Below the pieces are notes generated by a model. That model was not told where the DNA came from. It did no database searches and saw nothing but the letters and a program-made list of their open reading frames with translations. From an uncultured Collinsella sp. (lineage in GTDB: Bacteria > Actinomycetota > Coriobacteriia > Coriobacteriales > Coriobacteriaceae): a stretch of DNA of 5,474 bases. Positions 1 through 5,474 of this stretch are shown in pieces. Where the stretch lies: contig CAAFMM010000164.1 in assembly GCA_900764025.1 (NCBI GenBank), forward strand, positions 1 to 5,474, read 5' to 3'. Positions within the stretch are counted from its first letter, which is position 1. Each line of letters starts with the position of its first letter. The translations under genes and the position numbers were made by a program.

Positions 1-2475
1 GATGGATGCGCTGGAGAACGGCTGGCTGGAGCCCTCTCGGTACAGATCGATCGTGCCGGCGGTCAGCAAGGTGTTGCCGTCGTTTCGCACCGTGACCATG
101 AAGGATTCGCCTGCTGCTCCGGGCACCACCGCGCCCGAGGTAGCAACGGCGCCCGTCGGAGTGGCACACGCCACCAAGGGCACTTCGATGCTGTGCAGCT
201 CTGCCTCGCTCTTCTCCGCGCTCACAATGTGCGTGGCGAGCGCGGAGAGCATGCCTCCCGACGTCAAAAATGTCGTTATCTGATCGACGGGATGGTCCAG
301 CTCGCACATCACGAACGGCTCCGTGAACAGATCTCCTGCCAAGGTGCTGGCGAAGATGCGGAAGTGCTTGCCCATCACTGCTGCCGGGTTGCCTTCTTCG
401 TCGTAGGTTTGTCCCACCTTGCCATCGGTATTCTCTACATAGAGCACGCACCTGCCGTTGTTGCTTACGCTAAACGATGCCGGACCACAGCCTGCGGCAC
501 CCACGGGCTGCGTTGCAAATGCCGATGCGCCTCGCGTCCAAGTAATATGCTGCAGTTGCTCGTTGACGGTTGCCAAAAAGCCCGAATGTTGTGGCCACGG
601 TACCGCACGGGGTACCGTAGCGTCTGGTGACATAACGCCCCAGCCCGCAATGGACTGGCCGATCACGGCGTACGGTGCGCAGCCGCAACCGTCTGCGGTC
701 TCGTACGCAACGGGCACCACCATTTTGCCGTTGATATTCTCGGGCTCGCCCAGCTCGATACTCGACGGTGCTTGCGGAAAGCGGAGAACTTGGCGGAACG
801 TCAGGCTGTCGCCCGAAACGTCCGACCACAGGGTAAAGCACTCCAGCGCAACCTCAGCCTCGCTGCCGAGCGCCTTTTCTGCGGTGGTTCCGCGGCGGTG
901 GAGGTAGGCACCCGACAGGCGCCCGTCGACCAGCGTCTTGCCCACCGTGATACGCGGGCACTGCAGGCAATGGTAGTCATCCTCTTGCAGGCGGCCGCGC
1001 GAGATGCTGCGCCACGACGTGTGCGACATCACGCGAACTCCGCCGTTGCTTATGCGCAGGCGCACAACGGACAGTATGCCGGATGTGCTCGCCGCATCGA
1101 AAAGGGTGTTGTCGCCGTCGGGGCGCTCGCCCGAGACCAGCAGCACGTAGGCGTCCTGGTTTCTCCTCCCGTCTGTATATTCCACCACGTCGAAGTCGTA
1201 ATCGAATATGCCGTTGCGCTCCACGTCGCCCTCGCCAAACCCAAGGGAGAAGTCCACGGGCGTGGGAGCGGACCACGTGCCGTTCGTTTTTGTATGCACC
1301 ACCAGGCGCGAGCGACCGTTCTCGCCGTAGCGCACCGAGGCGATACGGAACAAGCACTCCACGCCGGCGATTATCGCCAGCTTCATGTGGGCTTCGCTGA
1401 GCACGCCGGAAAACAGCACGTTGTCGCTCGAGGGCTTGATGCCGCCACGCTCGTCCTCCGATACACCGGCTGAATTGGCGTTGGGGTCCGCAACGGCGTC
1501 CTTCGCCTGCCTGATATGGGTGTACGCATACATCGGCGCGGCGTTTTCGTCGTTCTCTATCAGTGCGTGGACGAAATGCTCGACCTGTCCCGTGTCGTCG
1601 CTTTCTGCATCCGCCTCGAGCTCAATGCGCGTGACCGCTTGATCCCAATCGCGCACGACAGGTGCGACGTTTACGGCAGTAGCCTTAACCTCGGCGCATG
1701 CGAGCAGCTCGGCGTTGGTGACGATGGTGGCCGATGCGATAAATTGAGGCACGCCGCCCGCCTTGATGTCGCCGGGCGTGCCGAAGCAGGCATCCAGCGT
1801 GTAAGGCGTATCTCCGCCCAATGCGAGTTCAGAGCGCTGGAGCACATACTGGTTGCCATTGTTCACCGACATATTCCACGAATCGAGGAGTGTGGGCCAC
1901 GACCCCGACCAAGCCTTGGTGGTCCACTTGAACATTACGAACTGGAGTATCACATCGACATCGACGTCTGCACCTACGCGCAGTCGCGGAAGCTGGTGTC
2001 CATCTGCCTTCTCGTACCCAATGAACAGCGTGAGGGATGCGGCGCCGCGCACGGCAGACGAAGCGACGCCTGCAACGCCGGCGCCAAAGGTGACGGCAAG
2101 CCCGATCTGGATGGTGAACGAGCCCGAGGTGTTTGAATAGTCGAGCGAAATGTTTTTAAAAAACGCCGCGCCGCTGCCGTGCGTGTGGGCACCCACGGCG
2201 AGCGCCAGTTTTGCCAGCACCCAGGGGTTGACGTTTAGGAAAAACGGCACCGGTCCCAAGGTGAACTGTTCGGTCCAGTTGAGGTCGGTTCTTACTTGAA
2301 AGAGTGCCTTAATATTGCCGTATGCGGGGTCGTTGTTGTTGCCCCAGGTTTTGCCCACCCAATCGTAGGCGAGCGAGCCGTACAGCTGTGTGGCGATATC
2401 CATCGTGAACAGCAGCGTGCAATGGTGGCGAAGGAGCTTAGTGTTTCTTGGATCGGTTCCCGAACCGGCACTCAT
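1..2475 (-). CDS. Large beta-rich surface-type protein, downstream part, C-terminus missing
   Basis: An open frame of 825 codons runs from an ATG at 2475 to the left edge without a stop. I do not recognise a named family. Residues about 24-80 and 105-200 are Gly/aromatic-rich alternating beta sequence. Residues about 220-750 look like beta-propeller blades, with stretches such as 'NGTWSAPTPVDFS' (398-410) and 'RIFASTLAGDLFTEPF' (706-721). Residues about 785-825 ('VTVRNDGNTLLTAGTIDLY') resemble the start of a CARDB-like beta-sandwich domain, common in repeated extracellular stalks. There are 13 cysteines, including CxxC (503/506) and CxC (597/599). The N-terminus has no signal peptide, and a GGAGGGG (2503-2497) lies 21 nt from the ATG, too far for normal initiation. 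The frame is identical to that of the preceding gene, separated only by TGA plus five sense codons, so this is probably the second half of that exported protein. As a separate gene it could only be made by reinitiation. Confidence 0.8.
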   Translation of the reverse strand, partial: MSAGSGTDPRNTKLLRHHCTLLFTMDIATQLYGSLAYDWVGKTWGNNNDPAYGNIKALFQVRTDLNWTEQFTLGPVPFFLNVNPWVLAKLALAVGAHTHGSGAAFFKNISLDYSNTSGSFTIQIGLAVTFGAGVAGVASSAVRGAASLTLFIGYEKADGHQLPRLRVGADVDVDVILQFVMFKWTTKAWSGSWPTLLDSWNMSVNNGNQYVLQRSELALGGDTPYTLDACFGTPGDIKAGGVPQFIASATIVTNAELLACAEVKATAVNVAPVVRDWDQAVTRIELEADAESDDTGQVEHFVHALIENDENAAPMYAYTHIRQAKDAVADPNANSAGVSEDERGGIKPSSDNVLFSGVLSEAHMKLAIIAGVECLFRIASVRYGENGRSRLVVHTKTNGTWSAPTPVDFSLGFGEGDVERNGIFDYDFDVVEYTDGRRNQDAYVLLVSGERPDGDNTLFDAASTSGILSVVRLRISNGGVRVMSHTSWRSISRGRLQEDDYHCLQCPRITVGKTLVDGRLSGAYLHRRGTTAEKALGSEAEVALECFTLWSDVSGDSLTFRQVLRFPQAPSSIELGEPENINGKMVVPVAYETADGCGCAPYAVIGQSIAGWGVMSPDATVPRAVPWPQHSGFLATVNEQLQHITWTRGASAFATQPVGAAGCGPASFSVSNNGRCVLYVENTDGKVGQTYDEEGNPAAVMGKHFRIFASTLAGDLFTEPFVMCELDHPVDQITTFLTSGGMLSALATHIVSAEKSEAELHSIEVPLVACATPTGAVATSGAVVPGAAGESFMVTVRNDGNTLLTAGTIDLYREGSSQPFSSASI
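597..618. repeat. 8-bp perfect inverted repeat with two GGTACC sites inside the surface protein gene
   Basis: ACGGTACC (597-604) and GGTACCGT (611-618) are perfect inverted arms around a 6-nt loop, GCACGG. Each arm contains the palindrome GGTACC, and another palindrome, GTGGCCAC, directly adjoins at 591-598. It is inside coding sequence, where it encodes TVPRAVP. It would make a stable mRNA hairpin but has no T-tract and no obvious role. Confidence 0.45.
2454..2467 (-). other. Short hairpin just downstream of the in-frame TGA
   Basis: On the minus strand CGGTT-CGGG-AACCG forms a perfect 5-bp stem with a 4-nt loop (a sixth C-G pair would leave a 2-nt loop). The stem begins 23 nt after the TGA, and the loop contains G in its second position. 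It also lies a few bases inside the downstream ATG. Spacing and loop loosely match a bacterial SECIS element, but the stem is short and the residue context is not that of known selenoproteins. It may have no function. Confidence 0.3.
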
Positions 2476-2490
2476 ACTCTTGTACTGATT

Positions 2491-2493
2491 TCA
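2491..2493 (-). other. In-frame TGA joining two halves of one reading frame
   Basis: The TGA that ends the upstream frame is followed by AAT CAG TAC AAG AGT ATG in exactly the same frame, and that frame stays open for 830 codons to the window edge. Sequence character (Gly/aromatic-rich beta segments, codon choice) is similar on both sides. Restoring TGG would give a natural-looking KWNQYK junction. I read the pair as one gene spanning about 3663 to beyond 1, interrupted by a nonsense codon. A sequencing error, a strain-specific null allele, or genuine readthrough would all look the same here. Confidence 0.7.
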
Positions 2494-3663
2494 CTTCCCC
2501 TCCATTTCGTCGAGGTAGCGGTTTGCCTGCTTGGCGCCCGACTCACGCGGCGATTTCTTCCAGTATTCCGGATCCGGATTGCCCGAATCGTTCATGTAGC
2601 CGACCGGTTTGTATCCTCCGCCAAACAGCACGTATCCGGCAAACGAGAAATCGAACAAAATGGGGAACGAGGGCATCCAGCACGTGAACTTATTGCCGCC
2701 GATGCCGGGAAACGCCGCCGGGAAATCAAACGGAGTGATCTCTTGGTCCATGGTGGTGGGGACGATAGTGGTCGAGCCCGATTCCGCCTTTGCGGCCGGC
2801 GCGGTGACAACGGCCATGGGGGAGGAGAGCGTGTAGGTTTTGCCCTGATAGTCGAGGACAAAGCGCAGCTTGCACCCTTCTTCCAGAAGGCCCGATGCCG
2901 CATCGAGGAACTTGTCTTCGAGTGTGAACGTTGCCAGATTATCCGCGCCCGATGCACTGGCCTTGATCTGGCCGATCTGTGTGACGGTTTCGGCTGAGCT
3001 GCCCGTGGCGGGCAATACCTTGTTGATGCACAGCGTTGCCTGTCCACCCTGTGGCAGATGTGCCTGCACGGTAAAGGAGTGCGTATCGGGCTGCCCGTTT
3101 GCCGTGTCGTCCTTCGGCAATGCCATGAACGTGGCTTCAGCGTACTGGATGTCCCATTCGTCGAATGTGAGCTGGCGGAAGTACGGCTCGCCGTCGGAAA
3201 GCGGACGCGTGGGCGCGGTTATGGCGGTGCCGCCCTGGATACGCGCAAGGGGAATCTCGACATCACGGTAGCCCGCCATGCTAATGGAGATGCCGCCGTT
3301 AAAGTCGTACGCGTCGAGAAGCGTTGCCTCGTCCGCGTAGCCTTCCGAAAGAGGGGCGATCTCAAAGATGGCTGTGCCTTCTTCATCGGTAGTGGCGGTG
3401 AGCTGCTTGCCTGCGGCATAGCGCGATGTGAGCGTGACCTGGGCACCTGTGATGGGCGTATTCTTGTTGGCGACGTCGACCACGACCACACCAAACATGG
3501 TGCGCGAGAGAACGAGCACCCTGAAGGGGTCTTTTTCGTCGGCATAGGCTTCGGTGGGCGCGATCGGCAATATGAAGGCGTTTGCGCTTCCCGGCACGCG
3601 CGGCAACATAATGCTCGCCAGCGAGGACGCTCCGGCAACAAGTAACGAACGGCGATCAAGCAT
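2491..3663 (-). CDS. Exported protein with signal peptide and carboxypeptidase-regulatory-like domain (N-terminal part of interrupted surface protein)
   Basis: A 390-residue product. I chose the ATG at 3663 because GGGAG sits 6 nt upstream and because it begins the signal peptide directly. Residues 1-30 are MLDRR followed by a hydrophobic core (L7-L20); the twin arginines R4-R5 followed by SLL resemble a Tat signal, although the n-region is short and Sec export is possible. Cleavage could follow SANA (29) or EAYA (41). Residues about 48-145 have the pattern of a transthyretin-like or carboxypeptidase-regulatory beta-sandwich: 'VVDVANKNTPITGAQVTLTS' (61-80), a TTDEEGTAIFEI turn, then 'SISMAGYRDVEIPL'. 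Residues about 165-290 form a second beta-rich domain, followed by an Ala/Ser/Thr linker and a Gly/aromatic segment (310-356). The protein stops abruptly in a charged stretch ending DEMEGK, directly before an in-frame continuation. It lies 156 nt downstream of the LuxR-type regulator on the same strand. Function is unknown; a cell-surface or secreted adhesin or binding role is inference. Confidence 0.85.
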   Translation of the reverse strand: MLDRRSLLVAGASSLASIMLPRVPGSANAFILPIAPTEAYADEKDPFRVLVLSRTMFGVVVVDVANKNTPITGAQVTLTSRYAAGKQLTATTDEEGTAIFEIAPLSEGYADEATLLDAYDFNGGISISMAGYRDVEIPLARIQGGTAITAPTRPLSDGEPYFRQLTFDEWDIQYAEATFMALPKDDTANGQPDTHSFTVQAHLPQGGQATLCINKVLPATGSSAETVTQIGQIKASASGADNLATFTLEDKFLDAASGLLEEGCKLRFVLDYQGKTYTLSSPMAVVTAPAAKAESGSTTIVPTTMDQEITPFDFPAAFPGIGGNKFTCWMPSFPILFDFSFAGYVLFGGGYKPVGYMNDSGNPDPEYWKKSPRESGAKQANRYLDEMEGK

Positions 3664-3669
3664 CTTTGG

Positions 3670-3674
3670 CTCCC
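3670..3674 (-). promoter_or_regulatory. Ribosome binding site for the exported protein
   Basis: GGGAG lies 6 nt upstream of the ATG at 3663. It decides the start: the in-frame ATGs at 3759 and 3720 lack a comparable site and would place 32 or 19 extra residues before the signal peptide. Confidence 0.7.
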
Positions 3675-3699
3675 ATCCCGCAGGTATCGGTGGAAATAA

Positions 3700-3763
3700 T
3701 CCAATTTTGCGAGAAGGCATCCTGCCACGGTAGTGCCGTCCGAGGGCCAAAATGTCCAATTTG
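3700..3763. repeat. Two direct copies of TCCAATTT(T)G upstream of the exported protein; candidate operator
   Basis: The plus strand has TCCAATTTTG at 3700-3709 and TCCAATTTG at 3755-3763, both preceded by A/T-rich bases (AAATAA and AAAATG). On the coding strand they read CAAAATTGGA and CAAATTGGA. The first bases are 55 nt apart, close to five helical turns, so a protein could bind both on one face of the DNA. They sit between the LuxR-type regulator and the gene it probably controls, in an otherwise GC-rich gap of 156 nt. I see no convincing -35/-10 pair, and the copies may be chance AT-rich similarity. That they are regulator binding sites is inference. Confidence 0.4.
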
Positions 3764-3819
3764 AGCGAGCGAAGCGCCGGGGCTCCGGAGCGCGCATGCT
3801 GCGCTAGGCAGCCCGGTCG

Positions 3820-4824
3820 CTAACGCAACATATGCGCGACCAGTTCGGTGCGCGTGCCGATGCCAAGCTTTGCATACACACTGGATAGGCGGTTTTTGAC
3901 AGTGCCCGGCGATACTCCCATATGGCGTGCGATTTCGGCGTTGGTCCATCCGCGGCAGGCGAGCATGGCCATGGTGAACTCTGTGGTCGTTAAATCGTCG
4001 GCCACGTCCTCGCCCGAATCGGGGTTGTGGATGCGCCGCCAGCCGTAGCTGAATCGATACGTAATCTCGATGATGCGTGCGAAATCGTTAGGGTATTGCG
4101 ATTTTAGACATGCCTCGATGAGTCCCTGCAAAAGGCCGTGGTGCTCGCCAATGAGCTCGATAAGGCCGTCGGGGCGCGCAATGTCCCAAGCGGCTCCGAA
4201 ATGTGCCTTTGTGGCGTCGATGTCCTTGAGGCTCATGCATGCCATGGAAGCCGCCAGGTGCAAGAACAGTTCCGAGATGGGATAGCTTCCCTGTTTCATG
4301 ATCAGGGCGTTTTCCGCCATGCCCAGACTGCGGCCATATTCGCCGCGCAGGTACAGGGCATGCGCCATCACGTAGCTGGCGAACAGGCGCAGGCCTTCGG
4401 GCAGATGCGCCGCAAGCGGATAAAACTCTTCGGCAGAATACGGGGAAGACAAGTGCAGCAGGACGCTTGCGGCCGAGGCGAACAGGATATGCGTGGCGTG
4501 GACGGCGGGTGATTCCTCGTCAGCTGGCGTATCGAGGATGCCCGCAAGACAACGGCGGGCGTCGGCGATACGGTTGAGCGACAGACTGGCGTATCCGCAG
4601 ATAAAGCATGCGGAATAGCGCAGTGCGGAATCGGTGGCGTCAAGATAGGGACGCGCCGTCTTGGCAGCGAGGGCGGCCTGTCCGCGAAAGTACAGCGCTT
4701 CTGCCGTGGCGATGGTGCGTGAATCGGGGTCGGAAATGCCTGCAACCGCAGCGTCAATCTGCCCCGGCACAAAGGCAGTGCACATCAACGGCATGGGAAC
4801 GCATGGGTAGCCATCGCAGTCCAT
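3820..4824 (-). CDS. LuxR/GerE-type transcriptional regulator with helical-repeat N-terminal half
   Basis: A 334-residue DNA-binding regulator. Residues about 278-334 form a GerE/LuxR-type helix-turn-helix: 'LTTTEFTMAMLACRGWTNAE' at 278-297, then 'IARHMGVSPGTVKNRLSSVY' at 298-317 with the recognition helix around SPGTVKNRLSSVYAKL, ending GTRTELVAHML. Residues about 35-250 are Ala/Leu-rich amphipathic helices in TPR-like pairs (for example 'AEALYFRGQAAL', 'SACFICGYASLSLNRIADAR', 'YVMAHALYLRGEYGRSLGMA'), suggesting a ligand- or protein-binding solenoid. No receiver domain, PAS domain, Walker A motif or membrane segment is evident, so it is not a classical response regulator. The ATG at 4824 has GGGAG 7 nt upstream; the longer frame from 5007 would overlap the kinase by 115 nt and adds a basic, low-quality sequence. 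Its nearest downstream neighbour on the same strand is the exported protein, its likeliest target by position. The signal sensed cannot be read from the sequence. Confidence 0.88.
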   Translation of the reverse strand: MDCDGYPCVPMPLMCTAFVPGQIDAAVAGISDPDSRTIATAEALYFRGQAALAAKTARPYLDATDSALRYSACFICGYASLSLNRIADARRCLAGILDTPADEESPAVHATHILFASAASVLLHLSSPYSAEEFYPLAAHLPEGLRLFASYVMAHALYLRGEYGRSLGMAENALIMKQGSYPISELFLHLAASMACMSLKDIDATKAHFGAAWDIARPDGLIELIGEHHGLLQGLIEACLKSQYPNDFARIIEITYRFSYGWRRIHNPDSGEDVADDLTTTEFTMAMLACRGWTNAEIARHMGVSPGTVKNRLSSVYAKLGIGTRTELVAHMLR

Positions 4825-4831
4825 CTTCCAT

Positions 4832-4836
4832 CTCCC
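4832..4836 (-). promoter_or_regulatory. Ribosome binding site for the LuxR-type regulator
   Basis: GGGAG lies 7 nt upstream of the ATG at 4824. It supports that start over the upstream in-frame ATG at 5007, which is inside the kinase gene. Confidence 0.65.
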
Positions 4837-4874
4837 AACAGGTGGCAACGATGGCAGCAATTGTACTCCTGTTG
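4836..4874. repeat. 7-bp inverted repeat in the leader of the LuxR-type regulator
   Basis: CAACAGG (4836-4842) and CCTGTTG (4868-4874) are perfect inverted arms with a 25-nt spacer. On the minus strand the second arm is immediately next to the GGGAG ribosome binding site, sharing one G. It could be a leader hairpin that affects translation, or a binding site. A TACAAT (minus strand, 4865-4860) lies inside the spacer and resembles a -10 box, but I see no matching -35. The long spacer makes chance occurrence quite possible. Confidence 0.3.
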
Positions 4875-4892
4875 CTCGGGACCCCTTTCGTT

Positions 4893-5474
4893 TTACTGCT
4901 CGGTTGACGCTGCGGATCGTTTTGGAAGGCTTACGAGCATGGTGGTCCCGTTCTCGGAACTTGTTTCGACCTCTACGGCGCCACTGTGAAGAGCTGCAAT
5001 CTCCCAAACGAGCGCTAGTCCGAGTCCTGCGCCGCCGTATGCCCTGCTGCGGGATTTGTCTAGACGAAAGAACGGTTGGAAGATGCTCTCACGGTACTGC
5101 TTGGGTATTCCCGGGCCCTGGTCCTCGACTCGCAGGAACACGTGGCTGTCGTTGTCGCAGATGGAGACGGTAACGCTCGAGTCGGTGCGGCTATAGCGGA
5201 TAGCGTTTTCGGCCAGGTTAAACACCAGCCGATAGAGGAGCGTGTCGCTCCCGATTACTAGAGCGTCTCCAGCACAATTGAGGGCTATGCCCCTTTTTTC
5301 GGCAAGTGGCGCAAGGTCGGTGAGGACCTCTTCGGACAAGGGGCCAAGCTCCACATCGTCCTCGCAAGGAACGCTGCGGAGCTCACTCATCTCGAGCAAT
5401 ACCTTGGCCATTCGAGACATGCGCTCGGTTTGTTCTTGTAGCAGGCCGAGTAGCTCGGCAGTTTCGGGTTGCAA
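4893..5474 (-). CDS. Two-component sensor histidine kinase, C-terminal part (N-terminus outside window)
   Basis: The frame is open at the right edge; 193 residues are visible and residue 1 is not a true start (the codon is TTG, probably internal Leu). Residues 5-34 match the second helix of a HisKA dimerisation domain ('ERMSRMAKVLLEMSELRS'), so the phospho-accepting His lies just outside. The HATPase_c ATP-binding domain follows: N box 'LVFNLAENAIRYS' (83-95, N86/N90), G1 box 'VEDQGPGIP' (116-124), F box 'IFQPFFRLDK' (131-140), and G2 box 'GGAGLGLALV' (147-156). It ends shortly after, with no extra domain. All ATP-binding motifs are intact, so this looks functional. The family autophosphorylates on His and passes the phosphate to a response regulator, probably encoded to the right of the window. 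It ends 68 nt before the LuxR-type regulator, which has no receiver domain and so is unlikely to be its direct partner. Confidence 0.93.
   Translation of the reverse strand: MQPETAELLGLLQEQTERMSRMAKVLLEMSELRSVPCEDDVELGPLSEEVLTDLAPLAEKRGIALNCAGDALVIGSDTLLYRLVFNLAENAIRYSRTDSSVTVSICDNDSHVFLRVEDQGPGIPKQYRESIFQPFFRLDKSRSRAYGGAGLGLALVWEIAALHSGAVEVETSSENGTTMLVSLPKRSAASTEQ

Noticed and set aside
772..1473. Long plus-strand open frame of 233 codons
   Set aside because: It is antisense to the continuous surface-protein frame. Its translation is rich in Arg, Ala and His with no domain pattern, as expected for a shadow of GC-rich coding DNA.
2296..2997. Plus-strand open frame of 233 codons spanning the TGA junction
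   Set aside because: It overlaps both halves of the minus-strand protein and has no domain pattern; it is better explained as a shadow of the opposite coding strand.
3058..3645. Plus-strand open frame of 195 codons opposite the exported protein
   Set aside because: It lacks a ribosome binding site and recognisable motifs, and lies wholly antisense to a gene with a signal peptide and domain pattern.
3696..3724. GATTAT (minus strand) as a -10 box for the exported protein
   Set aside because: The sequence 17 nt upstream (CAGGAT) does not resemble a -35 box, and the A/T bases belong to the direct repeat.
3664..3759. Longer N-terminus for the exported protein starting at 3759 or 3720
   Set aside because: Neither ATG has a good ribosome binding site, and the extra residues would bury the signal peptide. 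The extra codons also run through the candidate operator repeats.
3782..3804. Palindrome GCTCCGGAGC and adjoining GCGCA-TGC-TGCGC hairpin after the LuxR-type gene as a terminator
   Set aside because: The stem is only 5 bp and no T-run follows on the minus strand, so intrinsic termination is not supported.
4825..5007. Longer N-terminus for the LuxR-type regulator starting at 5007
   Set aside because: It would overlap the kinase gene by 115 nt, adds a basic, domain-free stretch, and ignores the GGGAG placed 7 nt before the ATG at 4824.

Overview
All convincing genes in this window lie on the minus strand, so it reads from right to left: the 3' part of a sensor histidine kinase, a LuxR-type regulator with a helical-repeat N-terminal half, and then a very large exported, beta-rich surface-type protein that runs off the left edge. 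I found no tRNA, rRNA, CRISPR array, insertion sequence or other mobile element. Base composition is fairly GC-rich, with strong G/C preference at third codon positions. A stand-alone helical-repeat LuxR regulator beside a large exported surface protein is a pattern I associate with the gut Coriobacteriia (Actinomycetota, Eggerthella/Collinsella/Slackia-like). That assignment is inference from style, not a marker gene.

Region by region (minus strand). 5474-4893: C-terminal part of a histidine kinase with N, G1, F and G2 boxes; its phospho-acceptor histidine and sensor are outside the window. 4892-4825: 68-nt gap with an inverted repeat whose one arm abuts the next ribosome binding site. 4824-3820: LuxR/GerE-type regulator of 334 residues. 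3819-3664: 156-nt gap holding two copies of a TCCAATTT(T)G motif 55 nt apart, a candidate operator. 3663-2491: a 390-residue exported protein with a twin-arginine-like signal peptide and a carboxypeptidase-regulatory-like beta-sandwich. 2475-1: at least 825 further residues, open to the left edge, with a Gly-rich region, propeller-like beta repeats and the start of a CARDB-like domain.

The main observation is that the last two reading frames are one frame. They are in register and separated by a single TGA (2493-2491). The downstream half has no signal peptide and no well-placed ribosome binding site, yet its composition looks like a secreted protein. The simplest reading is one exported protein of more than 1,220 residues interrupted by a nonsense codon (mutation, strain polymorphism or sequencing error; TGG, Trp, is the easiest ancestor). 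Programmed readthrough or recoding is less likely, though a small hairpin does follow the TGA.

Working model (inference): the regulator, perhaps along with the kinase's pathway, controls expression of the adjacent surface protein. The C-terminus and anchoring mode of that protein lie outside the window.
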